A DNA stretch of 33,469 bases from an uncultured Saprospiraceae bacterium (lineage in GTDB: Bacteria; Bacteroidota; Bacteroidia; Chitinophagales; Saprospiraceae): the NCBI GenBank assembly GCA_937951685.1, contig CALFBG010000242.1, forward strand, positions 1-33,469, given 5' to 3'. Made by a program: the position numbers and the translations under genes. Under the pieces are notes generated by a model. The model ran no database searches, was not told the DNA's origin, and saw only the letters and a list, made by a program, of their open reading frames with translations. Shown in pieces: positions 7,374 to 15,732 of the stretch; position 1 is the stretch's first letter, and each line of letters begins with the position of its first letter.

Positions 7374-8132
7374 ATGACTAAATTCTCTCCATTCGTTGGC
7401 CTTCTTTTTACCGTTTTATTAATAACTAGTTGTGGTGGCGTCAAAGATTACCAATCTTCGGCAAAACCAATTACTCACGAATTATGGGATAGCCTTGTGC
7501 AAGAGCACGTGAGTGAAGCTGGTAAAGTCGATTACAAAGGTTTTATCAAAGATAGCGTACAACTAAATAAATATTTGATGTTGATTGGAAAAAATCACGC
7601 CAATGATAGTTGGACGAAGGAGCAACGTTTAGCCTATTGGATCAACGCTTATAATGCATTTACGGTTAAATTAATTGTTGATAATTATCCGGTGAAGAGC
7701 ATCAAAGATATTAAGAAAGGACTTTCTTTAATCAGTACGGTTTGGGATATTGAGTTTATTGACATCGAAGCGGTAACGTATAGTTTAGGAAATATCGAAC
7801 ATGACATTTTGCGGAAGCGATTCGACGAACCGCGCATTCACTTTGCCATTAATTGTGCCTCCGTCTCTTGCCCTATTTTGCTTAACGAAGCTTATACTGC
7901 GAAGAAACTAGAAGCGCAGCTGACCCAACAAAGCAAAGCTTTTCTTAGTAATCCAGAGAAGAATAAAATCACCGCTAACCAATTGGAGCTTTCTAAAATA
8001 TTCAAATGGTTCAAAGGAGATTTTGAAAAGAATGGCAGTCGGATTGATTTTATAAATAAATATACCGAAGTAAAAATCAGCCCTAGTGCGAGTACTAGCT
8101 ACATGGATTATGATTGGAATTTGAATGAATAG
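7374..8132 (+). CDS. DUF547 domain lipoprotein
   Basis: A 252-residue protein with a lipoprotein signal peptide: MTKFSPFVGLLFTVLLITSC, in which Cys20 is the lipidation site and G21 follows. The rest is a DUF547 domain. Recognisable blocks are YWINAYNAFTVKLI (about 89-102), LGNIEHDILRKRFDEPRIHF (138-157) with His143, and FAINCASVSCPIL with Cys161 and Cys166. The biochemical function of DUF547 is not established. The conserved His and Cys residues have led others to compare it with cysteine peptidases, which I do not claim here. The protein is expected to be anchored facing the periplasm or in the outer membrane. Start ATG at 7374. It is transcribed alone, convergent with smpB. Confidence 0.88.
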   Translation: MTKFSPFVGLLFTVLLITSCGGVKDYQSSAKPITHELWDSLVQEHVSEAGKVDYKGFIKDSVQLNKYLMLIGKNHANDSWTKEQRLAYWINAYNAFTVKLIVDNYPVKSIKDIKKGLSLISTVWDIEFIDIEAVTYSLGNIEHDILRKRFDEPRIHFAINCASVSCPILLNEAYTAKKLEAQLTQQSKAFLSNPEKNKITANQLELSKIFKWFKGDFEKNGSRIDFINKYTEVKISPSASTSYMDYDWNLNE

Positions 8133-8168
8133 CAGACATTATTGCTGGCCTAATCATCTACCTCTTAA

Positions 8169-8215
8169 ATCGCATCAAATGACGCTAGACTAAAACTTGT
8201 CTCGTTTGATGCGAT
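8169..8215. other. Inverted repeat spanning the smpB stop codon
   Basis: ATCGCATCAAA (8169-8179) and TTTGATGCGAT (8205-8215) are perfect 11-bp arms, with a further AGAC/GTCT pair inside the 25-nt loop. The right arm codes for the C-terminal residues of SmpB and the smpB stop (8190-8192) is in the loop. No T-run follows on either strand, so termination is uncertain. Confidence 0.5.
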
Positions 8216-8660
8216 CCATTTCTCTTTTGTTGTCTTTTGCTTTAATGGACTCTCGCTTGTCGTAAGATTTCTTTCCTTGAGATAACTGCAAGGTTAACTT
8301 AGCAAAACCTCTTTCGGAAATAAATAAGCGATACGGGACAATTGTATTTCCCTTTTCTTTTACACGCCGCTCCAATTTTTTAAGCTCTCCTTTTTTTAGC
8401 AATAGTTTACGAACTCTTCGAGTTTCGTGGTTGTAATGCGTACCAAATCGATACTCGCCGATAAACATATTTTTAATAAAAAGTTCCCCCTTACGAATAT
8501 AACAGAAAGCATCTTTGAGGTTAGCATTACCGGCTCTAATGGATTTAATTTCCGTCCCGAATAATACAATCCCCGCTTCGTATTCTTGCAAAAATTGAAA
8601 CTCAAATTTTGCTTTACGGTTTACAATTTCAACACTCTTTATTTTCTTTTCTTTTGCCAT
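8190..8660 (-). CDS. smpB: SsrA-binding protein SmpB
   Basis: A 156-residue protein that binds tmRNA and delivers it to stalled ribosomes for trans-translation. The family signatures are clear: NRKAKFEFQFLQEYEAGIVL, then GTEIKSIRAGNANLKDAFCY (about 36-55), the LLLKKGELKKLERRVKEKG segment, and the ISERGFAKLTLQLSQGKKSYDKRE block. The basic tail ending RIKRDKF is the part that reads the mRNA channel. Length and ATG at 8658-8660 match the family. The tmRNA gene itself is not in the window. It is followed on the same strand by nothing; its 3' end faces the DUF547 gene. Confidence 0.97.
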   Translation of the reverse strand: MAKEKKIKSVEIVNRKAKFEFQFLQEYEAGIVLFGTEIKSIRAGNANLKDAFCYIRKGELFIKNMFIGEYRFGTHYNHETRRVRKLLLKKGELKKLERRVKEKGNTIVPYRLFISERGFAKLTLQLSQGKKSYDKRESIKAKDNKREMDRIKRDKF

Positions 8661-8784
8661 TAGCTATCTTTACAACACCCGTAAACTGTAACCTAAATAA
8701 TACTTCATCTTGTAGCTTTCTTTTGTTACAATGTACTTGATTAGTGGTCAATTATCCTATTTACCTATTTAAACCCTTAAAAGG

Positions 8785-9099
8785 CTATTTTAGTTTCACC
8801 GCAGTACCATAGGCTAAAATTTCTGAACAGCCAGCCATGACAGCGGAGGTCGTAAATCGAACATTAATAATCGCATCTGCTCCCAAAGAGCGACCATCAT
8901 TAATCATGCGTTCCAGTGCATCTTCTCGCGCTTCTGCCAATAGGCGAGTATACTCCGTAATTTCACCACCGATAATGTTCTTTAGGCCTGCGAAAATATC
9001 GCGACCGATATTCCTAGCCCGGACCGTGCTCCCTCTCGCAATATCTAGCACCTCAACAATTTCATAGCCCGAAATAAAGTTTGTCGTTGAAATAATCAT
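8785..9099 (-). CDS. YbjQ/UPF0145 family protein
   Basis: A 104-residue protein of the YbjQ (UPF0145, DUF74) family. The family pattern is seen in the N-terminal strand IISTTNFISGYEIVEVLDI, then GSTVRARNIGRDIFAGLKNIIGGEI (spread over about 24-48), the helix EAREDALERMINDG, and LGADAIINVRFTTS. Family members are small cytosolic proteins that assemble as homopentamers. Some annotations call them heavy-metal-binding, but I see no metal-binding motif and the role is unknown. Start ATG at 9097-9099. It lies 124 bp upstream of smpB and 72 bp after the peptidase gene on the same strand. Confidence 0.9.
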   Translation of the reverse strand: MIISTTNFISGYEIVEVLDIARGSTVRARNIGRDIFAGLKNIIGGEITEYTRLLAEAREDALERMINDGRSLGADAIINVRFTTSAVMAGCSEILAYGTAVKLK

Positions 9100-9119
9100 A
9101 TTTGGATAGATTTAAGATC

Positions 9120-9164
9120 GAAGGTATTGATCTCTTTCACAATCGAAACTAAATCAATACCTTC
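9120..9164 (-). other. Intercistronic stem-loop after the S9 peptidase
   Basis: GAAGGTATTGAT (9120-9131) and ATCAATACCTTC (9153-9164) are perfect 12-bp arms around a 21-nt loop that has its own TTTC/GAAA pair. It begins 7 nt after the peptidase stop and lies before the YbjQ gene. No T-run follows on the minus strand, so it may protect or attenuate the mRNA rather than end it. Confidence 0.5.
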
Positions 9165-9171
9165 TTAAGTA

Positions 9172-11343
9172 TTATAAATTCGCTTTAATGAAATTTGTCA
9201 TTTTTGTATACAAGTGTAATCTAGTATTTCCACCATAAATTCCATGATTTCGATTCGGATAAAAATACGAATCAAACTGCACATTCGCCTTGACCAAGGC
9301 ATTAACCATTTCCGTCGAATTTTGAAAATGTACATTATCATCACCAATACCATGTACTAATAAATAACTTCCTTTAATTTTATCCGCGAAATAAACGGGG
9401 GAATTAGACTCGTATCCTTCCTTGTTTTCTTTGTACGTACGCATGTACCGTTCGGTATAAATAGAATCGTACCATTTCCAGTTTGTCACGGGAGCGACGG
9501 CGATGGCCGCTTTGAAAACATCTGCACCTTTTGACAAACACAAGGAAGACATATAGCCACCATAACTCCAGCCAAAAATTCCGATCCGACTTCCTTCTAC
9601 GTAGGGCAAACTAGCCAAGTATTTAGCGGCTTCGATTTGATCCATGGTTTCGTACTTCCCTAATTCGAGGTAAGTCATTTTTTTAAACTCTTCGCCTCTA
9701 GCGCCGGTCCCTCGATTGTCAACACTAACCACAATATAACCCTGTTGGGCTAACATCTGAAACCACCAATAATTCGCTCCAATAAAACGATCATTAACCG
9801 TTTGACTTCCCGGACCGCCATACACATACATAAAGACTGGGTATTTTTTATTCGCATCAAAGTTAGTCGGCTTAATCATGTAGCCATTTAGTGTAACGGC
9901 TTCACTCGTTTTGAAATTAAAAAATTCAACGGGTGCGACATCATATTCTGTTTGCATCGCTTTGACTGCGGCGTTGTCCTCAATCACTCGAATTTCTTTT
10001 CCTTTTAAATTATAAACCGTATAACTATTTGGTGTATTAACATCAGAATGCGTAGTAACGTAATAGTCATATGTACTGCTAAACTGAACATTATTCGTAC
10101 CTTTTCGTGGCGTTAGCTTTTTCTTCTTTTTACCTTTTAAATTAATACTGTAAATCGCTCTTTCTAAGGGTGAATCTTCTGCCGCTTGGTAGAAAATAAT
10201 TTTTCGATCCGTGTCATAGCCGTAGAAATTAGTAACATCAAACTTTCCCGAAGTAATTTGTTGTTTCATTTCCCCTTTCATATCGTAGAGATAGATATGG
10301 TTATAGCCGTCTTGCTCACTCGTCCAGATAAAATGTTTTCCATCTTTCAGGAAGGTTAAATTGTCGTGGATATCAATATAATATTTATTTTTCTCTTGGA
10401 GCAATAAGCTTGTCTTTCCATTATCCGCATCAACGCGTAGTAGTTCTAAATCATTTTGATGTCGATTCATGCGAAAAACACAAAGCGTTTTAGCGTCAAT
10501 CCACTTGATTCGAGGAAAATATTTATCTTTTTCTGCGCCGGTTTCTACTTTAGTAATCTTATTGGTATTAAGATCATAAATATGCACGGTGACGACTGCG
10601 TTATCTTCTCCTACTTTAGGATACTTAAATTTACTATAAGCAGGATACGCTTCGTCGTAATACATCGTCATGGAAAACTCTTTCACTTTCGATTCGTCAA
10701 AACGCATGAAAGCGATTTTACGCCCATCAGGCGACCATTCAAATGCTTTGGACATTGCAAACTCTTCTTCATAAACCCAGTCGGTAGCACCATTAATGAT
10801 GGCGTTAGTTTTACCATCTTTGGTGATTTGCTTAGTTTTTCCCGAGCTCAAATCTTTATAATAAAGATTATTAGCTTTCACGAAAGCGACTTTATCTGCC
10901 TGATCAGAGAAGCTTGCGTAGCGCACTTTATTTTCTCCATCTACGTCGGTTAAAGTTTCTGAAGCACGATCCCAAACAAAAAATTTAGCTCGGGTAGAAC
11001 GCCGATAGATGGCCTCCGTTTCACTTTTAATCAACATCCTTTTTTCGTCGCTACTAAATCGGTAACCATCAAATTCACCTTTGAATAAATCTTGATTCGT
11101 AATCGCACTTGCCGCAAAGATTACTTTAGTCTCGGCACCTGTCAACAAATCATATTGCTTGACTTCCGTTTCGACTTGGCGCGTATAGTGTTTTCCATCA
11201 TTTTGGAAATTGAACCCTGGAACGGATTGTCCGAAAAAACTATAGTCTCGCCAGATGTCCTCTACTGTAATTGCTTTTTGAGCGGTTAAGCTCACCATAC
11301 TAAATAAGAAAAATACGAAAAAAGTAAATCGTGTACGCATCAT
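9172..11343 (-). CDS. Prolyl oligopeptidase family S9, dipeptidyl peptidase IV-like
   Basis: A 723-residue secreted serine peptidase that probably removes X-Pro or X-Ala dipeptides from peptides in the periplasm. I start at the ATG at 11341-11343 because it gives a clean signal peptide (MMRTRFTFFVFFLFSMVSLTAQ); the longer frame to 11382 adds 13 charged residues in front. A beta-propeller fills roughly residues 30-460. It contains DWVYEEEF near residue 194, the double-Glu motif that binds the substrate N-terminus in DPP IV enzymes. The catalytic domain has Ser593 in GWSYGGY, Asp669 in HGIGDDNVHF and His700 in YPNRNHGIYGG. It has its own promoter directly after the upstream regulator gene. DPP IV specificity is inferred from the motif. 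Confidence 0.93.
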   Translation of the reverse strand: MMRTRFTFFVFFLFSMVSLTAQKAITVEDIWRDYSFFGQSVPGFNFQNDGKHYTRQVETEVKQYDLLTGAETKVIFAASAITNQDLFKGEFDGYRFSSDEKRMLIKSETEAIYRRSTRAKFFVWDRASETLTDVDGENKVRYASFSDQADKVAFVKANNLYYKDLSSGKTKQITKDGKTNAIINGATDWVYEEEFAMSKAFEWSPDGRKIAFMRFDESKVKEFSMTMYYDEAYPAYSKFKYPKVGEDNAVVTVHIYDLNTNKITKVETGAEKDKYFPRIKWIDAKTLCVFRMNRHQNDLELLRVDADNGKTSLLLQEKNKYYIDIHDNLTFLKDGKHFIWTSEQDGYNHIYLYDMKGEMKQQITSGKFDVTNFYGYDTDRKIIFYQAAEDSPLERAIYSINLKGKKKKKLTPRKGTNNVQFSSTYDYYVTTHSDVNTPNSYTVYNLKGKEIRVIEDNAAVKAMQTEYDVAPVEFFNFKTSEAVTLNGYMIKPTNFDANKKYPVFMYVYGGPGSQTVNDRFIGANYWWFQMLAQQGYIVVSVDNRGTGARGEEFKKMTYLELGKYETMDQIEAAKYLASLPYVEGSRIGIFGWSYGGYMSSLCLSKGADVFKAAIAVAPVTNWKWYDSIYTERYMRTYKENKEGYESNSPVYFADKIKGSYLLVHGIGDDNVHFQNSTEMVNALVKANVQFDSYFYPNRNHGIYGGNTRLHLYTKMTNFIKANL

Positions 11344-11438
11344 AATTCTGTTTTTCTTTACTAACGAAAAAATCATTCTCATCGTCCAGATTTTTCGTTA
11401 AATTTTTGGAGGTATTTAATATTACATTATTTGATCTT

Positions 11439-11488
11439 TTGGTCAAGGGCATTCTCCACAAAATTATTCTAGGAGGACAGTTGACCAA
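11439..11488. promoter_or_regulatory. Inverted repeat around the peptidase promoter, possible operator
   Basis: TTGGTCAA (11439-11446) and TTGACCAA (11481-11488) are perfect inverted arms 34 bp apart. The right arm contains the -33 TTG of the minus-strand promoter and the left arm lies just after the predicted transcription start. A dimeric regulator bound at both arms would block the promoter. A hairpin in RNA is the alternative. Confidence 0.35.
11459..11488 (-). promoter_or_regulatory. Promoter of the S9 peptidase gene
   Basis: On the minus strand a TTG (11488-11486) is followed after exactly 19 nt by TAATTTTG (11466-11459) and then TG. This matches the Bacteroidota pattern TTG-N17-23-TAnnTTTG. 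It starts 7 bp after the stop of the XRE gene and predicts a leader of about 110 nt. Confidence 0.6.
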
Positions 11489-11494
11489 GGGAAG

Positions 11495-12988
11495 TTAGTG
11501 ATTTTTAACCAATTCTTTCAAAGCTTCTTGTATCTGTTTGCGTGCCTTCCGTTTTTCGATAACGACTGCGGGTACGGCGCGTTCACTACAATTCTCAATT
11601 GCACACCGTTCACAGGTATTATTGACCTCCGTTTTACTGATGGCCGGATCATTTAGAAATTGAATACGACTACTAGACTCTTGGTTAATCAATAAACCAA
11701 TGGTTACACTGATATTCCGACCCGCTGCGGGCGCATCCGGACGAGCTAAGGTAATGCAAAGGTATTCATCATCGCTACCAAAATAGCGAGAGCGTTGAGC
11801 ACCAACGATTGTACCTACATATTTTCCGGAACGTTGGATATGAAATAAGTCTTTGAGCAATGAAACCGATAACCAACGTCGACAATAATGCTCATGTAGA
11901 CCATTACCGTGTGGTTGATGTTGTCGATTCAAGTGCATTTCCTTTTGAATCTCGAATTTATCTTGCTGGGTTAAGTGTACAATTCGAAAGAAGAATATTT
12001 TTTCCAAGCCAAAAAACTGAGGGATGACGTTGGTCAGCCGTTGATACAGCATTTCTGGAGACGACTGATATTTGTGCAACAAAGAGACAAAAGCCTCGCC
12101 GTCCCATTTCTTTTTTTGAAAAAATATTTGCAAATCTTTGACGAAAGAAGTTCTATTGATCAACAAGGCGGAAGAAAAGTAGGAAGCTTTGTAATGACTC
12201 AATACTTGTTCAAAAGATTCTAAGCGCAACAAAGAGGAAGTATGTACACGATCTTTTAATTTTAAGACTTTAAAACCAATTTCTTTACCGTACTGAAAAG
12301 CGATTTGTACATCGGTTAAACCTCCGTTGAGGAGTAATTTTTTCTTTTGTGGTAAAAGTAAAGTCCGCAAATCCGCCAACTCAGGATACGCACTAAGACC
12401 GTCTTTAACAATCCGGTAGCCATACTCTTGCTTGAGAAGGTTCTCTAGGGATTCAATGGGCACTAAAGATTGCTGGGAAAGTTGATGCTCAAGCGCAAAC
12501 TCGGCGGCAGCGGTTTCAATATCTTCAAAATAATTATTATGCAACTCAATGTAAGACCGCAAGGCGCCGAAGTAAAAATTTTCTTCGCGTAAAGCGTAAT
12601 TTCGAGCCAACTCCACTAAGGTTGAAATAAAAGCGCCGACGCGCAGCGGAGAATTTGCAATAATTTCGACGACCTTACTGAGTTCGATTCCAAACAAATC
12701 TAAAGGCAACTCGTTCAAAAAGTTAGAATGTAGTAAATCACCGACGGGCGCTAAACTACGTTTGAGTTCAAGGGAGCTCAACTCTTCAAAACTAACGTTG
12801 AAGGTATCTGCCAGCGCTTGAATCTTGTCCGGTTTGGGGTATTTCTTGCCCTTTTCGATTTCGTTAAGGTAAGAAACCGACATACCGGTTTGTTCTGCTA
12901 GTTCTTTGGAGAGTAAATTATGCTCCACTCGAAGCTGTTTCACCTTCAATCCAAAAATAATCCTGCTATTTTGCGTTTTTACACTCAT
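11495..12988 (-). CDS. XRE-family regulator with short-chain fatty acyl regulator (ScfR/RamB-like) architecture
   Basis: A 497-residue transcription regulator. Residues about 10-65 are an XRE helix-turn-helix with LAEQTGMSVSYLNEIEKGKK. A long middle part resembles the ImmA/IrrE-like domain of this family. Where a metallopeptidase would have HExxH there is AFQYGKEIGFKVL, so no protease activity is expected. The C-terminal region resembles DUF2083, with a cysteine set C459-x2-C462-x4-C467 in CERCAIENCSERAVP that may bind a metal or sense redox. Relatives in other phyla (RamB, ScfR, PrpC-type) control acetate, propionate or acyl-CoA metabolism. No such genes are near here, so the targets are unknown. 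A 31-bp palindrome just upstream suggests autoregulation and control of the divergent gene. Confidence 0.82.
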   Translation of the reverse strand: MSVKTQNSRIIFGLKVKQLRVEHNLLSKELAEQTGMSVSYLNEIEKGKKYPKPDKIQALADTFNVSFEELSSLELKRSLAPVGDLLHSNFLNELPLDLFGIELSKVVEIIANSPLRVGAFISTLVELARNYALREENFYFGALRSYIELHNNYFEDIETAAAEFALEHQLSQQSLVPIESLENLLKQEYGYRIVKDGLSAYPELADLRTLLLPQKKKLLLNGGLTDVQIAFQYGKEIGFKVLKLKDRVHTSSLLRLESFEQVLSHYKASYFSSALLINRTSFVKDLQIFFQKKKWDGEAFVSLLHKYQSSPEMLYQRLTNVIPQFFGLEKIFFFRIVHLTQQDKFEIQKEMHLNRQHQPHGNGLHEHYCRRWLSVSLLKDLFHIQRSGKYVGTIVGAQRSRYFGSDDEYLCITLARPDAPAAGRNISVTIGLLINQESSSRIQFLNDPAISKTEVNNTCERCAIENCSERAVPAVVIEKRKARKQIQEALKELVKNH

Positions 12989-12990
12989 AA

Positions 12991-13021
12991 GAAGCGCTAA
13001 AAATACTAATTTTATCGCTTC
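12991..13021. promoter_or_regulatory. 31-bp palindrome between divergent genes, probable operator
   Basis: The left arm GAAGCGCTAAAAATA (12991-13005) and the reverse complement of the right arm, GAAGCGATAAAATTA (13007-13021), agree at 13 of 15 positions around one central base. It lies between the start of the XRE regulator (12988) and the start of the MutS-like gene (13048). A direct repeat AAGAAGCG also occurs at 12989-12996 and 13028-13035. XRE-family dimers typically bind such sites. Confidence 0.5.
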
Positions 13022-13047
13022 AACCGTAAGAAGCGGTTTAAAACTAT

Positions 13048-14856
13048 ATGAATTTAACTGAAATATACCAAGAAAGAGCCAAGCGGTTTGAGCAATTGGC
13101 AGCGAATCTCCAAGACAAGTATAACAAATTTGCCTTGATACGACTACTTTCCTTTGTCCTTGGACTAGGCATTTTGATCTACTTATGGGCTACCCAAATC
13201 TGGCTAGGCGCTTTTGGGACTTTTATTTTTTTATTCGCTTTTGGCAAATTTATGCATTGGCATTTAGCCTTACAAAAGACTCAAATTCACTCCGAGCAGT
13301 TACATCAAATTAATTTGCAAGAACTCGCCGTGCTGAATGGGGATTTATCCGCTTTCGAAGATGGCGAAGCGTTTATGGACCCTGCGCATCCTTACGCGAT
13401 TGATTTGGACATTTTTGGTCCTTACTCCTTTTTCCATTATGCCAATCGGACTTCGAGTGCCATTGGTAAACATATGCTCGCAGCATACCTGACGCAACCG
13501 CCAGCACTCGCAGAGATTAACCGCAGACAAGCTTCCATTGCCGAATTGAAAGAAGACTTGGATTGGCGACAAAATTTTCAGGCACATGGCAGAACTACTG
13601 CGGATAAAATTCAGCACGTAGATGCGCTCAAAGAATGGTTGACAAAACCCAATTTCATTGTACACCAAACTTGGTTAAGGTGGGCGATGTACATTGTACC
13701 GATCATTGTGACGGTAGGTTCTGTTTATATTTTCCTTAATCTATCTTGGGCTTTTTTCCTTGTACTCTTCGCCTTACCTTTTGCGATTTTAAAGTATACC
13801 CTAGATCACATCAATACCATTCACCACCAAACAAATCAAGCAGGAGAGATTTTAATTTTCTATGCTAAACTAATCGAACACATCGAACAAAAGGATTTCA
13901 CGGCGGAGCAACTGCAACAGCTAAAAGCAGGGCTGCACACCGAAGACGTATTGGCCTCAAAGCAAATTGACCGACTCGCTTATATCATTACCCAATTAAA
14001 TAAAAGAAATAACTTCTTCGCCATCTTCTTAAACCTTTTTGGGCTGTGGGATTTACATTGGACCGTAAAGTTGGAAAAGTGGAAAATGCAACAAAAAGAT
14101 TTTCTTCCCCGTTGGTTTGATGCTTTGAAAGAATTCGAAGCCTTATCGAGCTTAGGAACGATGTTTTTTAATAATGATGACTGGATTTTCCCGACGCTTC
14201 ACCAAAAAGATATTGTAGAAGCGGTAGCTTTAGGACATCCTTTACTCGCGCGCAACAAACGAATTAGCAACGATGTGAGTATTCCCACGGAAGCCCACAT
14301 TAAGCTAATTACCGGTTCTAATATGGCGGGTAAGAGTACTTTTCTGCGTACCGTAGGACTCAATATTGTATTAGCGATGATTGGTTCACCCGTTTGTGCC
14401 AAGCGCTTTGAGTTGCCTTTATTGAGTGTATACTCAAGTATGCGTACGCAAGATGCGCTGCACGAGAGTACTTCTTCTTTTTACGCAGAACTCAAACGAC
14501 TTAAGATTATCATTGATGCCATTGAAGAGCGGGCGCAACATAAAGATACGCAGCGACAAGTTTTTTTCCTGATGGATGAAATTTTAAAAGGAACCAATTC
14601 GCGCGATCGACACACTGGCTCGAAGGCTCTGATCAGACAATTGATCGAAAGTAAAGGATCTGGAATCATCGCTACGCACGACTTGGAATTGGGTGTATTA
14701 GAAGCTTCCTACGGAGGCGCCATTGAAAATCTATGTATTGAAGTCACCGTAGAAAATGCGAAGTTAGTTTTCGATTATAAAGTCAAAAAAGGCATCAGTC
14801 AGAGTTTCAACGCTACGCATTTGATGCGAGAAATGGGAATTAAGATTCCTTCGTAG
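13048..14856 (+). CDS. Membrane-anchored MutS-family ATPase
   Basis: A 602-residue protein with the MutS core and ATPase domains but not the N-terminal mismatch-recognition domains. Two hydrophobic hairpins (about 31-69 and 211-250) imply a membrane anchor. The core begins with DLDIFGPYSFFHYANRTSSA (119-138). The ATPase has Walker A GSNMAGKST (423-431), the MutS signature region ST(S)SFYAELKR (474-484), Walker B VFFLMDE (505-511) and ATHD (542-545). This shape is common in Bacteroidota. Because the DNA-clamping mismatch domain is missing and the protein is in the membrane, classical mismatch repair is unlikely; its role is unknown. It is divergent from the XRE regulator with only 59 bp between. 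Start ATG at 13048. Confidence 0.87.
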   Translation: MNLTEIYQERAKRFEQLAANLQDKYNKFALIRLLSFVLGLGILIYLWATQIWLGAFGTFIFLFAFGKFMHWHLALQKTQIHSEQLHQINLQELAVLNGDLSAFEDGEAFMDPAHPYAIDLDIFGPYSFFHYANRTSSAIGKHMLAAYLTQPPALAEINRRQASIAELKEDLDWRQNFQAHGRTTADKIQHVDALKEWLTKPNFIVHQTWLRWAMYIVPIIVTVGSVYIFLNLSWAFFLVLFALPFAILKYTLDHINTIHHQTNQAGEILIFYAKLIEHIEQKDFTAEQLQQLKAGLHTEDVLASKQIDRLAYIITQLNKRNNFFAIFLNLFGLWDLHWTVKLEKWKMQQKDFLPRWFDALKEFEALSSLGTMFFNNDDWIFPTLHQKDIVEAVALGHPLLARNKRISNDVSIPTEAHIKLITGSNMAGKSTFLRTVGLNIVLAMIGSPVCAKRFELPLLSVYSSMRTQDALHESTSSFYAELKRLKIIIDAIEERAQHKDTQRQVFFLMDEILKGTNSRDRHTGSKALIRQLIESKGSGIIATHDLELGVLEASYGGAIENLCIEVTVENAKLVFDYKVKKGISQSFNATHLMREMGIKIPS

Positions 14857-14955
14857 CCCCTTAGACTAAAGGATTTAGGTCGGTCTTAGTGTAGCCAATT
14901 GATTATATTTTTATTACCTTGTTTACTTACTCTCTCAACTAAAAGCAAACCAATT

Positions 14956-15732
14956 ATGATTTTTCCAGTCGGTGACGATCAAGTGCAAGGAGGCTACAAA
15001 CCTATTTTTAGTTATGGTTTTATTGGTTTGAATATTTTAATTTTTTTATTTCAATACACAAATCCAGGTGCTTTCATCTGCGAATTTGGTTCTATTCCAA
15101 ATGACATTGTTCAAGGAAAAAATTATTATACCTTACTAACTAGCATTTTTATGCACGGTGGCGTGATGCACCTAGTTGGTAATATGCTATTTCTTTGGGT
15201 TTTCGCCGATAACATTGAAGCCTCCGTTGGTAATATCAATTTCCTCGTTTTTTATTTATTGGGCGGGTTAGCAGCATCGCTGGCGCACATTTATTTTAGT
15301 ACTACGATGGGCGCGGAGATCGCGAACACTTGTTGTGAAGTTTGTAGCTCAAGTATTCCTTGTACAACGAGCAACCAAACGCCCTGCCCGGGCTCTATCC
15401 CTACCGTCGGTGCGAGTGGTTCGATCGCTTCCGTCATGGGCGCATACCTCGTCATGTTTCCCAAATCGCGTATCAAGGTCCTAGTTTTAATCTTATTTAG
15501 AACTTTCCGCATTCCAGCTATCTTCTTTTTAGGATTATGGATTGGGCAGCAACTCTTGAGTGGTTTTGCCGCGATTGGTCCACAAGCAGCTACGTCAGGC
15601 GTAGCTTGGTGGGCGCACATTGGTGGTTTTGCTTTTGGTGTGTTTGCAGGTTTCTTTGCACGCTACGGTGGAGACCACTTAAATCCTACCGACCTACCTA
15701 CTAAGCATTACGACGATGGCAACTTTGTGTAA
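14956..15732 (+). CDS. Rhomboid-family intramembrane serine protease
   Basis: A 258-residue polytopic membrane protease of the GlpG/rhomboid type. The HGGVMHLVGNMLFLWVF block (67-83) is the conserved L1/TM2 region. The nucleophile is Ser154 in the GASG motif (152-155) of TM4, and the base is His221 in WWAHIGGFAFGV of TM6. I start at the ATG at 14956; the longer frame begins with a TTG at 14899. Between TM3 and TM4 there is a cysteine-rich insertion (Cys126, 127, 130, 136 and 144), where most rhomboids have only a short loop. It would face the periplasm, where disulphides or metal binding are possible. The substrate is unknown. It lies 99 bp after the MutS-like gene. Confidence 0.92.
   Translation: MIFPVGDDQVQGGYKPIFSYGFIGLNILIFLFQYTNPGAFICEFGSIPNDIVQGKNYYTLLTSIFMHGGVMHLVGNMLFLWVFADNIEASVGNINFLVFYLLGGLAASLAHIYFSTTMGAEIANTCCEVCSSSIPCTTSNQTPCPGSIPTVGASGSIASVMGAYLVMFPKSRIKVLVLILFRTFRIPAIFFLGLWIGQQLLSGFAAIGPQAATSGVAWWAHIGGFAFGVFAGFFARYGGDHLNPTDLPTKHYDDGNFV

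Noticed and set aside
8169..8215. The smpB 3' inverted repeat as an intrinsic terminator.
   Set aside because: No T-run follows on either strand and the loop is long; kept only as an inverted repeat.
437..8754. A 13-base sequence TAATTGACCACTA at 437-449 with its inverted copy at 8742-8754.
   Set aside because: In a 33-kb window many 13-base matches are expected by chance, and the flanks do not match.
10456..10953. A 165-codon open frame on the + strand opposite the S9 peptidase.
   Set aside because: It is antisense to the beta-propeller coding region and has no start context or family features.
11300..11488. A 62-codon minus-strand frame between the XRE and peptidase genes.
   Set aside because: It overlaps the peptidase promoter and signal peptide region and looks like a shadow.
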